Of a stretch of DNA of 64,000 nt, positions 15,971 through 25,169 are shown in pieces. Below the pieces are notes generated by a model, which was not told the DNA's origin, did not search any database, and saw only the letters and a program-made list of their open reading frames with translations. The first letter of the stretch is position 1; every line of letters begins with the position of its first letter. Source of the stretch: Streptomyces sp. JH34 (GTDB lineage Bacteria; Actinomycetota; Actinomycetes; Streptomycetales; Streptomycetaceae); assembly GCF_029428875.1 (NCBI RefSeq), contig NZ_JAJSOO010000001.1, positions 6,296,501-6,360,500 of the forward strand, in the 5' to 3' direction. The translations under genes and the position numbers were made by a program.

Positions 15971-16696
15971 ATGAACGACCGCGACGTGTTCGAGCGTGAC
16001 GGCTACCTGGTGGCCGACCTGTACTCCGAGGACGAGGTGGCGGAGCTGAAGAAGATGCTGTCCGGCCTCATCGACCCCCCGCACTCCGGCCACCCCCGGC
16101 TGCACGTCCACGCCGCGTCCGGAACGCCCCTGCCCCACCTCGATCCCTACAACCCGTACGCGGTATGGAAAATCGTCAACACGCCCCTGGCCGGGGACGA
16201 CTGGTACGCCCTCATCCACGACGAGCGGGTCCTGGACGTCGTGGGGGATTTACTGGGGCCCGACATCAACTTCCACATGGGATTCGCCCGGCTGCGCCCT
16301 TCCCGGCTGAGGGCCGAGGAGGGCTGGCACCGGGACCTCGACACGGACCGGCACACCCGGCCCGAGCTGGTCACCGCACTGATCTACCTCGACGACATGG
16401 ACGCCGAGTCCGGCGCCACGCTCGTGTGGCCGGGAAGCCATCTCCGCCACGAGCCCGAGCCCGAGGCCCACGAGGTGGTGCCGGTGCGCGCCCGGCCGGG
16501 GGCGGTGCTGTTCCTGCACTGCCTCACCGTGCACCGCGCCAGCAGCAACACGACGGACCGCCACCGGTCCATCCTGATCCATGAGTACAAGAGCGCGCGG
16601 ACCGTGGAACTCACCCCCAACGACGCCGCCTTCGGCGATCTCCCGATGCGCAGAGGAGGCCGGGCCCCGGCCGGTTCGGTGAACCGGCGCGCGTGA
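15971..16696 (+). CDS. PhyH-family Fe(II)/2-oxoglutarate dioxygenase (TTA codon)
   Basis: 241 residues with the PhyH iron triad: H120-x-D122 ('GWHRDLDTD') and His188 ('FLHCLTVHRASSN'), with a basic stretch 'DRHRSIL' downstream for 2-oxoglutarate. Relatives hydroxylate small molecules and, in lanthipeptide clusters (CinX), peptide Asp residues. A good ribosome-binding site (GAGGAG) precedes the ATG. It ends the operon and is the third oxygenase in it, so it probably hydroxylates the peptide. Codon 94 (16250-16252) is TTA, read by the bldA tRNA, so translation may depend on development. A bidirectional hairpin overlaps the stop codon. Confidence 0.85.
   Translation: MNDRDVFERDGYLVADLYSEDEVAELKKMLSGLIDPPHSGHPRLHVHAASGTPLPHLDPYNPYAVWKIVNTPLAGDDWYALIHDERVLDVVGDLLGPDINFHMGFARLRPSRLRAEEGWHRDLDTDRHTRPELVTALIYLDDMDAESGATLVWPGSHLRHEPEPEAHEVVPVRARPGAVLFLHCLTVHRASSNTTDRHRSILIHEYKSARTVELTPNDAAFGDLPMRRGGRAPAGSVNRRA
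16250..16252 (+). promoter_or_regulatory. in-frame TTA (bldA) codon
   Basis: The frame reads GAT TTA CTG at Asp93-Leu94-Leu95 of the PhyH-type oxygenase. TTA is the rarest codon in Streptomyces and often marks genes under bldA control. I saw no other in-frame TTA in the RiPP operon. Confidence 0.85.
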
Positions 16697-16725
16697 GCGC
16701 CCCGGCACGGGGCCGGGGCGCTCAC
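16693..16725. terminator. bidirectional terminator at the end of the RiPP operon
   Basis: A perfect 13-bp stem (16693-16705, GTGAGCGCCCCGG, with 16713-16725) encloses a 7-nt loop. It overlaps the PhyH stop codon and lies between convergent genes, so it probably stops both transcripts. Confidence 0.75.
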
Positions 16726-16738
16726 CGGGGCGCGGGTC

Positions 16739-17758
16739 CTAAGCCGCCTGGGGCTGGAGGAACCGGGCCAGCAGGTCGTCCAGGCTCACCATGCCGGTGA
16801 GCCGCCCCGAGGTGTCCCGGACGACGGCGAGCGAGGCCCGGCGCCGCCGCAGCAGCTCGATGGCCTCGGCGACCGTGGCGTCCCCGGTCAGTTCGGGCAC
16901 GGGCCGGGCCAGCTCACGCGCCGAGGCCGCCCGTCCCTGGGCGCGCGCGACGAGGACGTCCCGGGCGTGCACCGAGCCCAGGACGGTCCCCTGCCGGAGG
17001 ACCAGCAGCCGTGTGCGGTCGGTGTCGGCCGCCAGGCGCAGGATCTGTTCCGCGTCCGCGTCGCCGTCGACGGCGGAGATGCCGGAAGCGGGAACCTGCA
17101 GGTCGCGCACCGGGGTGTCCGGCTCGGTGAGAGAGCGCGTCAGCAGTTCGGAGTCGGTCTCGCTGATCAGGCCCAGCCGCTCGGACTCCTCCACCAGATG
17201 TGTGAGCTGCTCGCGGTTGTGGACGGAGGTCAGCTCGTCGCGCGGGGTGACCCTGCACATCCGTACCAGTGCGTTGCTGATCCTGTTCAGGACCCAGATC
17301 AGCGGGCGCACCGTCTTCACGACGCTCCGGAAGGGCGGGGAGAGCAGCATCGCGGAGCGCTCGGGGTGGGCGATGGCCCAGGACTTGGGCGCCATCTCAC
17401 CGAGCACCATGTGCAGGAAGACCACGACGATCATCGCCACCGCGAACGCGACGCCGTAACTGAGCGCGGTGGGAAGCCCCAGGTCGTGCAGCAGCGGGTC
17501 CAGCTCGTGGGAGATCGCCGGCTTGGAGACCGAACCCAGGCCCAGCGTGCACACCGTGATGCCGAGCTGGGCGCCGGCCAGCATCAGTGACAGCTCGCGC
17601 ATTCCGGCCAGCGCCGCCTTGGCGCCGCGCCGGCCCTCGGCCACGGCCTTCTCCATGCGGTGCCGTCTGGCGGCGACCAGTGCGAACTCGGCCGCCACGA
17701 AGAAACCGCTGCCGACCAGCAGCAGCACGGTGACGAAGAGCGCCATCGGGAAACTCAT
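16739..17758 (-). CDS. CNNM/CorC (HlyC-like) family protein
   Basis: 339 residues. An N-terminal hydrophobic stretch ('ALFVTVLLLVGSGFFVAAEFALV') opens the DUF21 membrane domain, which ends with 'VLGEMAPKSWAIAHPE'. A CBS pair follows ('ISAVDGDADAEQILRLA...' and 'AIELLRRRRASLAVV...MVSLDDLLARFL'). No C-terminal CorC_HlyC domain is present, so it is the shorter architecture. The start overlaps the stop of the longer paralogue (17755-19092) by 4 nt, so the pair is an operon. Two different subunits encoded side by side may form a heteromer. Confidence 0.9.
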   Translation of the reverse strand: MSFPMALFVTVLLLVGSGFFVAAEFALVAARRHRMEKAVAEGRRGAKAALAGMRELSLMLAGAQLGITVCTLGLGSVSKPAISHELDPLLHDLGLPTALSYGVAFAVAMIVVVFLHMVLGEMAPKSWAIAHPERSAMLLSPPFRSVVKTVRPLIWVLNRISNALVRMCRVTPRDELTSVHNREQLTHLVEESERLGLISETDSELLTRSLTEPDTPVRDLQVPASGISAVDGDADAEQILRLAADTDRTRLLVLRQGTVLGSVHARDVLVARAQGRAASARELARPVPELTGDATVAEAIELLRRRRASLAVVRDTSGRLTGMVSLDDLLARFLQPQAA

Positions 17759-19092
17759 GCCTGCTCCTCCGGCCGGTCGGCCAGACGCTCGATACGGATG
17801 CGCTCCGGCACGTGCCGGTCAAGAGCGCGTACGTCGATGGCCGCGACCGCCCCGTGGGCCAGCGGCACCGTGAGACGGTCGCCGATGGCCGGGAAGCGCC
17901 CGAGCCGGTCGACGATCAGGCCGGCCACGGTGTCGTAGTCCTCATCGGCGGGCAGCTCGATCCCGGTGGCCTCCGCCACCTCGTCCAGGCGGCGCCCGGC
18001 GTCCACGATCCATCCGCCGCCGTCGGCGACGGCCACTTCGGTGACCGTGTCGGACTCGTCGGCGATGTCACCCACGAGCTCCTCGGCGATGTCCTCGTAC
18101 GTGACGACCCCGGCGACGCCGCCGTGCTCGTCCAGGACGACCGCGAACTCGTCGTCCCGCTCCCGCATCCGCTCCACGGCAGCCGGCAGCGGCAGGGTGT
18201 CCGGCAGCAGCAGCGCCCCGCGTGCCACCGCACCGGCGGTCGCTGCGGTGTGCCGGCCCGCGGGCAGCGCCATGAGCTCCCGCACGCCCAGCACGCCCGC
18301 GACGTCGTCGGGGTGGTCGCCGAGGACCGGGTAGTTGGAGTGGCCGTGCCTGCCGATGAGGCCGATCGCCTCGGCGGCCGTGGCGTCCCTGCGGACGAAG
18401 ACCGCGTCGGCCCGCGGCACCATCACCGCGTGCAGGGTCCGCTCCGAGAACTCCAGCGCGTGGTCGAGCAGTTCGGCCGTACCGCGCGGCAGCTGGCCCT
18501 GCTCGTGCGACTCGCCGATCAGGTGGCCGAGCTCCTCCAGGGTGGCACCGTGGTGCAGCTCCTCGACCGGCTCGATGCCGACCTTCCGCAGCAGCTTGTT
18601 CGCCGCCCCGTCGAAGATCCGCACCACCGGGCCGACGACCTTGAGATACGCCAGCGTGGAGCCGGCGAGCGACTTCGCCAGCCGCTCCGGGACGGCGATG
18701 GCCAGATTCTTAGGGGCCAGCTCGCCCAGCACCATCTGCACCACCGTGGCCAGGACGAACGCGAGCACCACGGAGATTCCGCCGAGGGCGCCCTCGGGGA
18801 TGCCGAGACCGGACAGGGCCGGACGCAGGAGCGCGGAGACGGAGGGCTCGGCGATGAATCCGACGACCAGACCGGTCACGGTGATACCGAGCTGGGCGCC
18901 CGACAGCATGAACGACAACCGTCCGAGCACGGTCAGCGCCCGCGCCGCCTTCCTGTCACCTGCCTCGGCCTCCCGTGCGAGGGCGAGCCGGTCGGCGGAG
19001 ACGTACGCGAACTCCTGGGCGACGAAGTAGCCGGTACCCGCGGTCAGCACGAAGACGGACAGCACGCCGAGCCACGCCTGCACGGCACTCAT
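17755..19092 (-). CDS. CNNM/CorC family protein with C-terminal CorC_HlyC domain
   Basis: 445 residues. DUF21 membrane domain (residues about 5-200, ending 'VLGELAPKNLAIAVPERLAKSL'), then a CBS pair ('VMVPRADAVFVRRDATAAEAI' and 'FAVVLDEHGGVAGVVTYEDIAEELVGDI'), then a CorC_HlyC domain ('GGWIVDAGRRLDEV...DTVAGLIVDRLGRFPAIGD'). This is the full-length architecture, associated with divalent cation homeostasis. It is the first gene of a two-gene operon with the shorter paralogue. No strong ribosome-binding site precedes the ATG. Confidence 0.9.
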   Translation of the reverse strand: MSAVQAWLGVLSVFVLTAGTGYFVAQEFAYVSADRLALAREAEAGDRKAARALTVLGRLSFMLSGAQLGITVTGLVVGFIAEPSVSALLRPALSGLGIPEGALGGISVVLAFVLATVVQMVLGELAPKNLAIAVPERLAKSLAGSTLAYLKVVGPVVRIFDGAANKLLRKVGIEPVEELHHGATLEELGHLIGESHEQGQLPRGTAELLDHALEFSERTLHAVMVPRADAVFVRRDATAAEAIGLIGRHGHSNYPVLGDHPDDVAGVLGVRELMALPAGRHTAATAGAVARGALLLPDTLPLPAAVERMRERDDEFAVVLDEHGGVAGVVTYEDIAEELVGDIADESDTVTEVAVADGGGWIVDAGRRLDEVAEATGIELPADEDYDTVAGLIVDRLGRFPAIGDRLTVPLAHGAVAAIDVRALDRHVPERIRIERLADRPEEQA

Positions 19093-19486
19093 CCGACACC
19101 ACCCCGCCGCGTGCCGTGCTCAGGAAGCGCTGGGCGGGACGGCCGGGGACCGTATCCCGAAGGGTCCGTCGATCTGGCGGACAAGCGAGGGCTCCTCATC
19201 TAGGCGTGCACACACACAACGATTCTGACCGGAACCACGTTCCCGGCCACCGGGCGCACGGCCCGCGCCCCGGTCCACAGGCGCAACTCTATGCTTCTAC
19301 GCCCTTGTAGAAGATGCGTGGCCCCCGGTCGGGCCGCGTACTCCCCGGCCGGGGCCCGCCTCCCCGCGCCGTGAGCCGATGCCGGACGGCCCGCGGCAAC
19401 CGGCCGTCTACTCGGACAAACGGTCGATATGCCGTCTTTCAGCCCGCACGCGCCGCGTGTCCGGGCACGTGAGGAGGGCCGACGCC
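19093..19486. other. intergenic region, 394 bp
   Basis: This gap separates the divergent CorC-like operon and a decayed LuxR/AAA fragment. It contains one small palindrome (19294-19313) in an otherwise GC-rich stretch. The CorC operon promoter should lie here but was not pinned down. Confidence 0.4.
19294..19313. promoter_or_regulatory. palindrome CTTCTAC-N6-GTAGAAG
   Basis: A perfect 7-bp inverted repeat with a 6-nt spacer lies about 200 bp upstream of the CorC-like operon. Its low GC content and symmetry suggest a dimeric regulator site. I cannot name the regulator. Confidence 0.3.
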
Positions 19487-19834
19487 ATGGCCGGCAGTGA
19501 ACTCGTCGGTCGGCACGGGGAGCGAGCCCTGCTCGACCGCGTCCTGACCCAGGCCCGGTCGGGGTCCGGCGGCTCGGCCGTCCTGCTGCGCGGGGAAGCC
19601 GGGGCCGGACAGCGCATCGCCGCGCGGGGCGCCGACGCCGAGGGCGCCCCGCTGCTGGACCGCGCCGCCATCCTCGGTCACGACCCCGACGATCGGGCCC
19701 GCCGCATGACCTGGGCAGCCGTGACCGCCGCGTACCTCAGGCGGGGACCGTCTCCGGATGCAGCACTACCTTCGTCCACCCCGCCTGCCGCGTGTCGAAG
19801 TTCTCGTAGGCGCTGGGCGCCTCGTCGAGCGTGA
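19487..19834 (+). pseudogene. truncated LuxR/AAA-type regulator remnant
   Basis: A good ribosome-binding site (GAGGAGG, 9 nt before ATG) leads into 'LVGRHGERALLDRVL', then 'GSAVLLRGEAGAGQR', the start of the AAA domain of large LuxR-type (LAL) regulators. The P-loop lysine is replaced by Gln. After about ten more residues the frame jumps to 'DDRARRMTWAAVTAAYL', which looks like a much later part of such a protein, so a large internal deletion is likely. These proteins are normally 850 residues or more; similarity ends near 19740. The last 98 bp overlap the convergent dehydrogenase gene. It is probably non-functional. Confidence 0.55.
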
Positions 19835-20900
19835 GCTCGTGCGAGACGAGGAAGGACGGTTCCGCCTCGCCACCGGCGATCAGGTCGCGCAGGGCCCGGT
19901 TGTAGCGCTTGACCGGAGCCTGGCCGGTTCCCATCGTCTGACCCTTGAACCACATCAGCCCGTAGTCCAACGGGATCTTCCCCTTGGCCTGCAGCGCGTT
20001 CTGCGCTTCCTCACCGCCCGGGTCCTCGGGCAGGAACACACCGACGACGCCGAGTCCGCCGGTGAAGCGCACCGAGTCGATGAGCTGGTTGAGCGTGAGG
20101 GACGCGTCCTCCTGGCCCTGCGGATCGTGGGCCTGGTAGCCCACGCACTCGCAGCCGTTGTCCGCTCCGAGTCCGAGTGTGGCCTCCTTGACCACCTCGG
20201 CCGGGTTCTCCTTGCTCGTGTCGATCGCGATCGCGCCCACCTGCTCCGCGAGCGCCAGCCGGTCCGGCTGGTGATCGGCGACCCACACGCGTCCCGCGCC
20301 CTTGAGCACGGCGGAGTACGCGGCCATCAGCCCGACGGGCCCGGCCCCGAAGACCACGGTCTGGTCACCCGGCTTCACGCCCGCCATCTCGGTCGCGTGA
20401 TAGCCCGTCGGGAAGATGTCGGCGAGCATCACGTAGTCCTTCTGCCGCTCTACGGCGTCCTCGCCGAGCCGCAGCGCGTTGAAGTCACCGTGCGGGACGC
20501 GCAGGTACTCCGCCTGGCCACCGGCGTACGGTCCCATCTCGGCGAACCCGTACGCCGCGCCGGCCATGGCCGGATCGGGCTGCATGGTGAGGCAGTAGTT
20601 CGTCAGCCCCCGCTCGCACTGCTTGCAGAACCCGCAGGCGATGTTGAAGGGCAGGACGACGTACTCTCCCACCTTCACCTTGCTGATCCCCGAACCGACC
20701 TCCACGACCTCGCCCATGTTCTCGTGCCCGAGGCTGCGCCCCTGCTCGAAGGACGTACGCCCCTCGTACATGTGCAGATCCGATCCGCATATGTTCGTGG
20801 AGGTGATCCGGACGATGATGTCGTTGGGGTGTTCGATCCTCGCGTCGGGGACCTCGCTGACGCTGACGTCGTGCGGGCCGTTGTACACCACTGCCTTCAT
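19737..20900 (-). CDS. Zn-dependent alcohol dehydrogenase, glutathione-independent FDH-like
   Basis: 387 residues. 'TNICGSDLHMYEGR' and 'GHENMGEVVEVG' hold the catalytic zinc ligands, and 'CGFCKQCERG' belongs to the structural-zinc loop. 'VFGAGPVGLMAAYSA' is the NAD-binding Rossmann motif. The long insert with 'CVGYQAHDPQGQEDAS' is characteristic of the FdhA group, which oxidises formaldehyde or related aldehydes without glutathione. The frame is open to 20999; the ATG at 20900 is preferred because the family begins at 'MKAVVY'. It appears monocistronic. Confidence 0.88.
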   Translation of the reverse strand: MKAVVYNGPHDVSVSEVPDARIEHPNDIIVRITSTNICGSDLHMYEGRTSFEQGRSLGHENMGEVVEVGSGISKVKVGEYVVLPFNIACGFCKQCERGLTNYCLTMQPDPAMAGAAYGFAEMGPYAGGQAEYLRVPHGDFNALRLGEDAVERQKDYVMLADIFPTGYHATEMAGVKPGDQTVVFGAGPVGLMAAYSAVLKGAGRVWVADHQPDRLALAEQVGAIAIDTSKENPAEVVKEATLGLGADNGCECVGYQAHDPQGQEDASLTLNQLIDSVRFTGGLGVVGVFLPEDPGGEEAQNALQAKGKIPLDYGLMWFKGQTMGTGQAPVKRYNRALRDLIAGGEAEPSFLVSHELTLDEAPSAYENFDTRQAGWTKVVLHPETVPA

Positions 20901-21340
20901 GCCGAGCCACGCTTTCCGGCCACCCGGCCGAACCGATGCGCCGCCCCTGGCGGCGAGGGGTACGGGTGATCCGCTCTCGTTGTCCTGGGCACCCGTCACG
21001 GTCGTGCGCAGGGGCGCTTCCGCGCCGGGCTCGTCCTACCAGCCTGTCACCGGGCGGGCGGCGTGGCGAACGCGCGGCGGGATCCGTGGAGGCCGGACCG
21101 GATCCTCCACTCAGGGACGACGGCCTGGACACTCTCCCGCCGGCCGCCGGGTACGTGGCGGCCGCCACAGCGGGCGCCCGTGCCGTGCCGTCCCGCTCCG
21201 GCGGATCCCGTGGCGGCGGCGGAGAAGCGGCGTACGGGCGGCCGATGTGACGCGCGCTCCCCGCTCACGACGGGTGGGGTGGGGCGCCCGCCCGGCACCC
21301 CACCCCTGACCCGCCCTGCGGTGCGTGTACCCCGCCGGGG
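20901..21340. other. intergenic region, 440 bp
   Basis: This gap separates the dehydrogenase and chitinase genes, both on the minus strand. It holds the chitinase terminator (21272-21305) and presumably the dehydrogenase promoter. ORFs here are Arg/Pro-rich and unsupported. Confidence 0.4.
21272..21305 (-). terminator. chitinase terminator hairpin
   Basis: A perfect 10-bp stem, GGGTGGGGTG (21272-21281) with CACCCCACCC (21296-21305), lies 36 bp after the chitinase stop. Confidence 0.6.
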
Positions 21341-22606
<1,266 letters not shown>

Positions 22607-22951
22607 TGTGGCTCCTCGTGGGGGAGGGCTTGGGTGTGGGGGGCCTGCCCCGTCCACCTGTTATTGGCATGGACGCGATGAGGCATTGGGGCAGACCGTA
22701 GAAGGACTAGACCAGTTGGGTCAATGGTTCGGACCAATTTCCCTGATCGCGGCTCCCGCCACCCGGTGACGCATGCGCTCCGATCGGGCATACTCAACGC
22801 GCCACAGCCGCTGGCCAGCGCCTCCCGTGATCCGGGAAGGCAGGATCGGCTGCGGAGCCGTACATTTCCGGGCGTCGCCCGGGACCACCCGGCGGTGCCG
22901 CGCACACCCCGCGCGACCGCCGTCACGCCCGACAGGGAGGAGAGCGCCGTC
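22607..22951. other. divergent intergenic region, 345 bp
   Basis: This lies between the divergent chitinase and acyl-CoA dehydrogenase genes. It holds the chitinase promoter and its repeats (22695-22736) and the acyl-CoA dehydrogenase ribosome-binding site. Nothing else was seen. Confidence 0.5.
22695..22736 (-). promoter_or_regulatory. chitinase promoter with two 12-bp direct repeats
   Basis: On the minus strand, TTGACC (22719-22724) and TACGGT (22695-22700) are 18 nt apart, a good -35/-10 pair. Two repeats flank the -35: TGGTCCGAACCA (22725-22736) and TGGTCTAGTCCT (22703-22714), spaced two helical turns apart. Streptomycete chitinase promoters carry such 12-bp repeats, involved in chitin induction and glucose repression. 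The second repeat also resembles a DasR site. Confidence 0.75.
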
Positions 22952-24124
22952 ATGTCCGACCGTGCCCCGCAGCCGGTGGAACGCCGTCTGCCCAGCGAGG
23001 AGTCCCGGCAGCTCGTCGAGCTCGTACGCGACATCGTGTCGAAGGAGATCACTCCACGGGCGGCCGAGGAGGAGGAAGCGGGGCTCTTCCCGCGCCCGCT
23101 CTTCACCCTCCTCTCCGAAGCCGGCCTGCTCGGCCTGCCGTACGACTCCGCACACGGTGGCGGTGACCAGCCGTACGAGGTCTACCTCCAGGTCCTGGAG
23201 GAGCTGGCCGCCGCCCGCCTCACCGTCGGCCTCGGAGTCAGCGTCCACTCCCTCTCCTGCCACGCGCTCGCCGGATACGGAACCGAGGAGCAACGGGCCG
23301 CCCACCTCCGGGCGATGCTCGCCGGCGGCCTGCTCGGCGCCTACTGCCTCTCGGAGCCGTCCTCGGGCTCCGACGCCGCCTCCCTCCGCACGAAAGCCGT
23401 CCGGGACGGCGAGGACTGGGTGCTCACCGGGACCAAGGCGTGGATCACGCACGGCGGCATCGCCGACTTCTACACGGTGCTGGCGCGTACCGGGGAGGAC
23501 GGCCCCCGGGGCATCACCGCCTTCCTCGTCCCCGGTGACGCCGAGGGCCTCGGCGCGGCCCTGCCCGAGAAGAAGATGGGCATGAAGGGCTCGCCCACCG
23601 CCCAACTGCACTTCGACGGCGTACGGATCTCCGGCGACCGCCGTATCGGCGACGAGGGGCAGGGGTTCGCCATCGCCCTGTCCGCACTCGACTCGGGGCG
23701 CCTCGGGATCGCCGCGTGTGCCGTCGGTGTGGCCCAGGCGGCGTTGGACGAGGCGGTCGGATACGCCACCGACCGGCGGCAGTTCGGCCGTCCCGTCGCG
23801 GACTTCCAGGGGCTGCGGTTCATGCTCGCCGACATGGCGACCCAGATCGAGGCCGGCCGGGCGCTCTATCTGGAGGCGGCACGGCTCCGCGACGCGGGCC
23901 TGCCGTTCTCGCGGCAGGCGGCGATGGCGAAGCTCTTCTGCACCGATGCGGCCATGAGGGTGACGACCGACGCGGTCCAGGTGCTCGGGGGCTACGGCTA
24001 CACCCTCGACTTCCCGGTCGAGCGGCTGATGCGCGAGGCCAAGGTGCTCCAGATCGTCGAGGGCACCAATCAGATCCAGCGCATGGTCATCGCCCGTCAC
24101 CTCGCGGGTCCCGAGACGCGCTGA
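22952..24124 (+). CDS. acyl-CoA dehydrogenase
   Basis: 390 residues, the usual family length. 'AYCLSEPSSGSDAAS' is the FAD-contacting signature and 'KAWITHGG' the second. 'YATDRRQFGRPVADFQGLRFMLADM' is the middle helical motif. The catalytic base is Glu370 in 'IVEGTNQIQRMVIARHL'. It should introduce an alpha-beta double bond into an acyl-CoA, passing electrons to ETF. Chain length cannot be read from sequence. ATG at 22952 has a ribosome-binding site (GGAGGAGA) about 10 nt upstream. It is monocistronic and divergent from chitinase. Confidence 0.92.
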   Translation: MSDRAPQPVERRLPSEESRQLVELVRDIVSKEITPRAAEEEEAGLFPRPLFTLLSEAGLLGLPYDSAHGGGDQPYEVYLQVLEELAAARLTVGLGVSVHSLSCHALAGYGTEEQRAAHLRAMLAGGLLGAYCLSEPSSGSDAASLRTKAVRDGEDWVLTGTKAWITHGGIADFYTVLARTGEDGPRGITAFLVPGDAEGLGAALPEKKMGMKGSPTAQLHFDGVRISGDRRIGDEGQGFAIALSALDSGRLGIAACAVGVAQAALDEAVGYATDRRQFGRPVADFQGLRFMLADMATQIEAGRALYLEAARLRDAGLPFSRQAAMAKLFCTDAAMRVTTDAVQVLGGYGYTLDFPVERLMREAKVLQIVEGTNQIQRMVIARHLAGPETR

Positions 24125-24380
24125 CCCGGAGGGGCCGGTCGGACCAGACCGGTGTCGTCATGATCCGGTTCCACTCCTGGTCATGGCGGCCCGGCAGGGT
24201 CCGGCCCGTGCTCTCCCAATGGCGCAGCATGGCCCGGTAGATGGGCGGGTCGGTGCTGTGCGGCACGGACTGCCGTGCGGGTTCCTGGGACGACGGACCG
24301 GACCGGGGAACCGGTCCTCCGGGCGTCGGTGCGGCGAGACGGCGGCGGGCGGGGCCGGCCGTTGAATGCAGCGTGGTCAT
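24087..24380 (-). CDS. small hypothetical protein (97 residues), uncertain
   Basis: The N-terminal half is Pro/Arg/Ser-rich and unconvincing. The later segment 'DPPIYRAMLRHWESTGRTLP' followed by 'GRHDQEWNRI' has normal amino-acid composition and resembles small Streptomyces hypotheticals. The true start may be inside the frame, since no ribosome-binding site precedes the ATG at 24380. It overlaps the 3' end of the acyl-CoA dehydrogenase gene by 38 bp. No function can be proposed. Confidence 0.4.
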   Translation of the reverse strand: MTTLHSTAGPARRRLAAPTPGGPVPRSGPSSQEPARQSVPHSTDPPIYRAMLRHWESTGRTLPGRHDQEWNRIMTTPVWSDRPLRVSASRDPRGDGR

Positions 24381-24537
24381 ACAGAGCCAACGCCGTCACG
24401 CGGTCCGGGGTCACTGTCCGGAGGATTCGCGCGCCCGTTCCTCGGGTGCCGCGGCCACCGGCCGCCCGGTGTACTGCCGCACCACGCCGGCCCGGCCGTC
24501 GTGGTGCGCGCGGGACGCGCCCTCGGGCGCGGGGACG

Positions 24538-24966
24538 TCAGGCGGCGTGCCGTCGCGACTGCGGCACGTACCGCAGGGGGCGAGAACCCGGGCCGCCGGC
24601 GTGCGAGAAGGGCTGCATCCGCCAGTCCAGCCCCTGAGGGAGCGTCAGCAGCAGTGCTGTCTCCTGCTCCTGGACCTCCAGCGACTCGTCCGCCGGGCGC
24701 GCCAGCGAGGCGTCGCGGTTCGTTCCCGGGCAGACCGTGAGGACGAACGGGTTCCACGGCGTGGCGCACAGCGCGTGCTCGGGGAGCACGTCCTCGTCCG
24801 CCAGCAGGGCGATCGGCTGGGAGCAGTCCGGGCAGATCACCCGGTACATCTCGAAGGTGTCGTACGCGTCGAGGACGGTGTCCTCGTCCGGAGCGGTGAA
24901 CGCGTCGTTCACCGCGTCCGTATCGGGCTCAGCTTCGGTGCGTCCGGTGAGCTTCAGGCTCTGCAT
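24538..24966 (-). CDS. hypothetical protein with possible zinc ribbon
   Basis: 142 residues. The N-terminal 50 are acidic. Then 'VICPDCSQPI' and, further on, 'CATPWNPFVLTVC' supply four cysteines that could bind zinc. No known family was recognised. ATG at 24966 is chosen because a purine-rich GAGGGGGGAAAG tract lies just upstream; an open frame continues to 25095 but without domain character. It is divergent from the Lrp-family gene. Confidence 0.65.
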   Translation of the reverse strand: MQSLKLTGRTEAEPDTDAVNDAFTAPDEDTVLDAYDTFEMYRVICPDCSQPIALLADEDVLPEHALCATPWNPFVLTVCPGTNRDASLARPADESLEVQEQETALLLTLPQGLDWRMQPFSHAGGPGSRPLRYVPQSRRHAA

Positions 24967-25169
24967 GGGTCTTTCCCCCCTCGGGTGGGCCGGCATGGCG
25001 CCACGGCCTCGGCCACAGCAAGCACTGCCCGTCAGAAGTCGCCCGTAACCGCGAGGCCGTCGGCTACCCACCCGTAAACATGTGGCATTGGTCACATGCC
25101 CCTCGAACGTGCCCTTCCGGGGCCCTCGTGACTGTGCCTGGAGAGCCCTGTGGCCATAGGTTGATCCGC

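Noticed and set aside
24241..25077. 278-residue plus-strand ORF between the acyl-CoA dehydrogenase and Lrp genes
   Set aside because: Arg/Gly-rich with no ribosome-binding site; the minus-strand frame at 24538-24966 has better composition and start signals.
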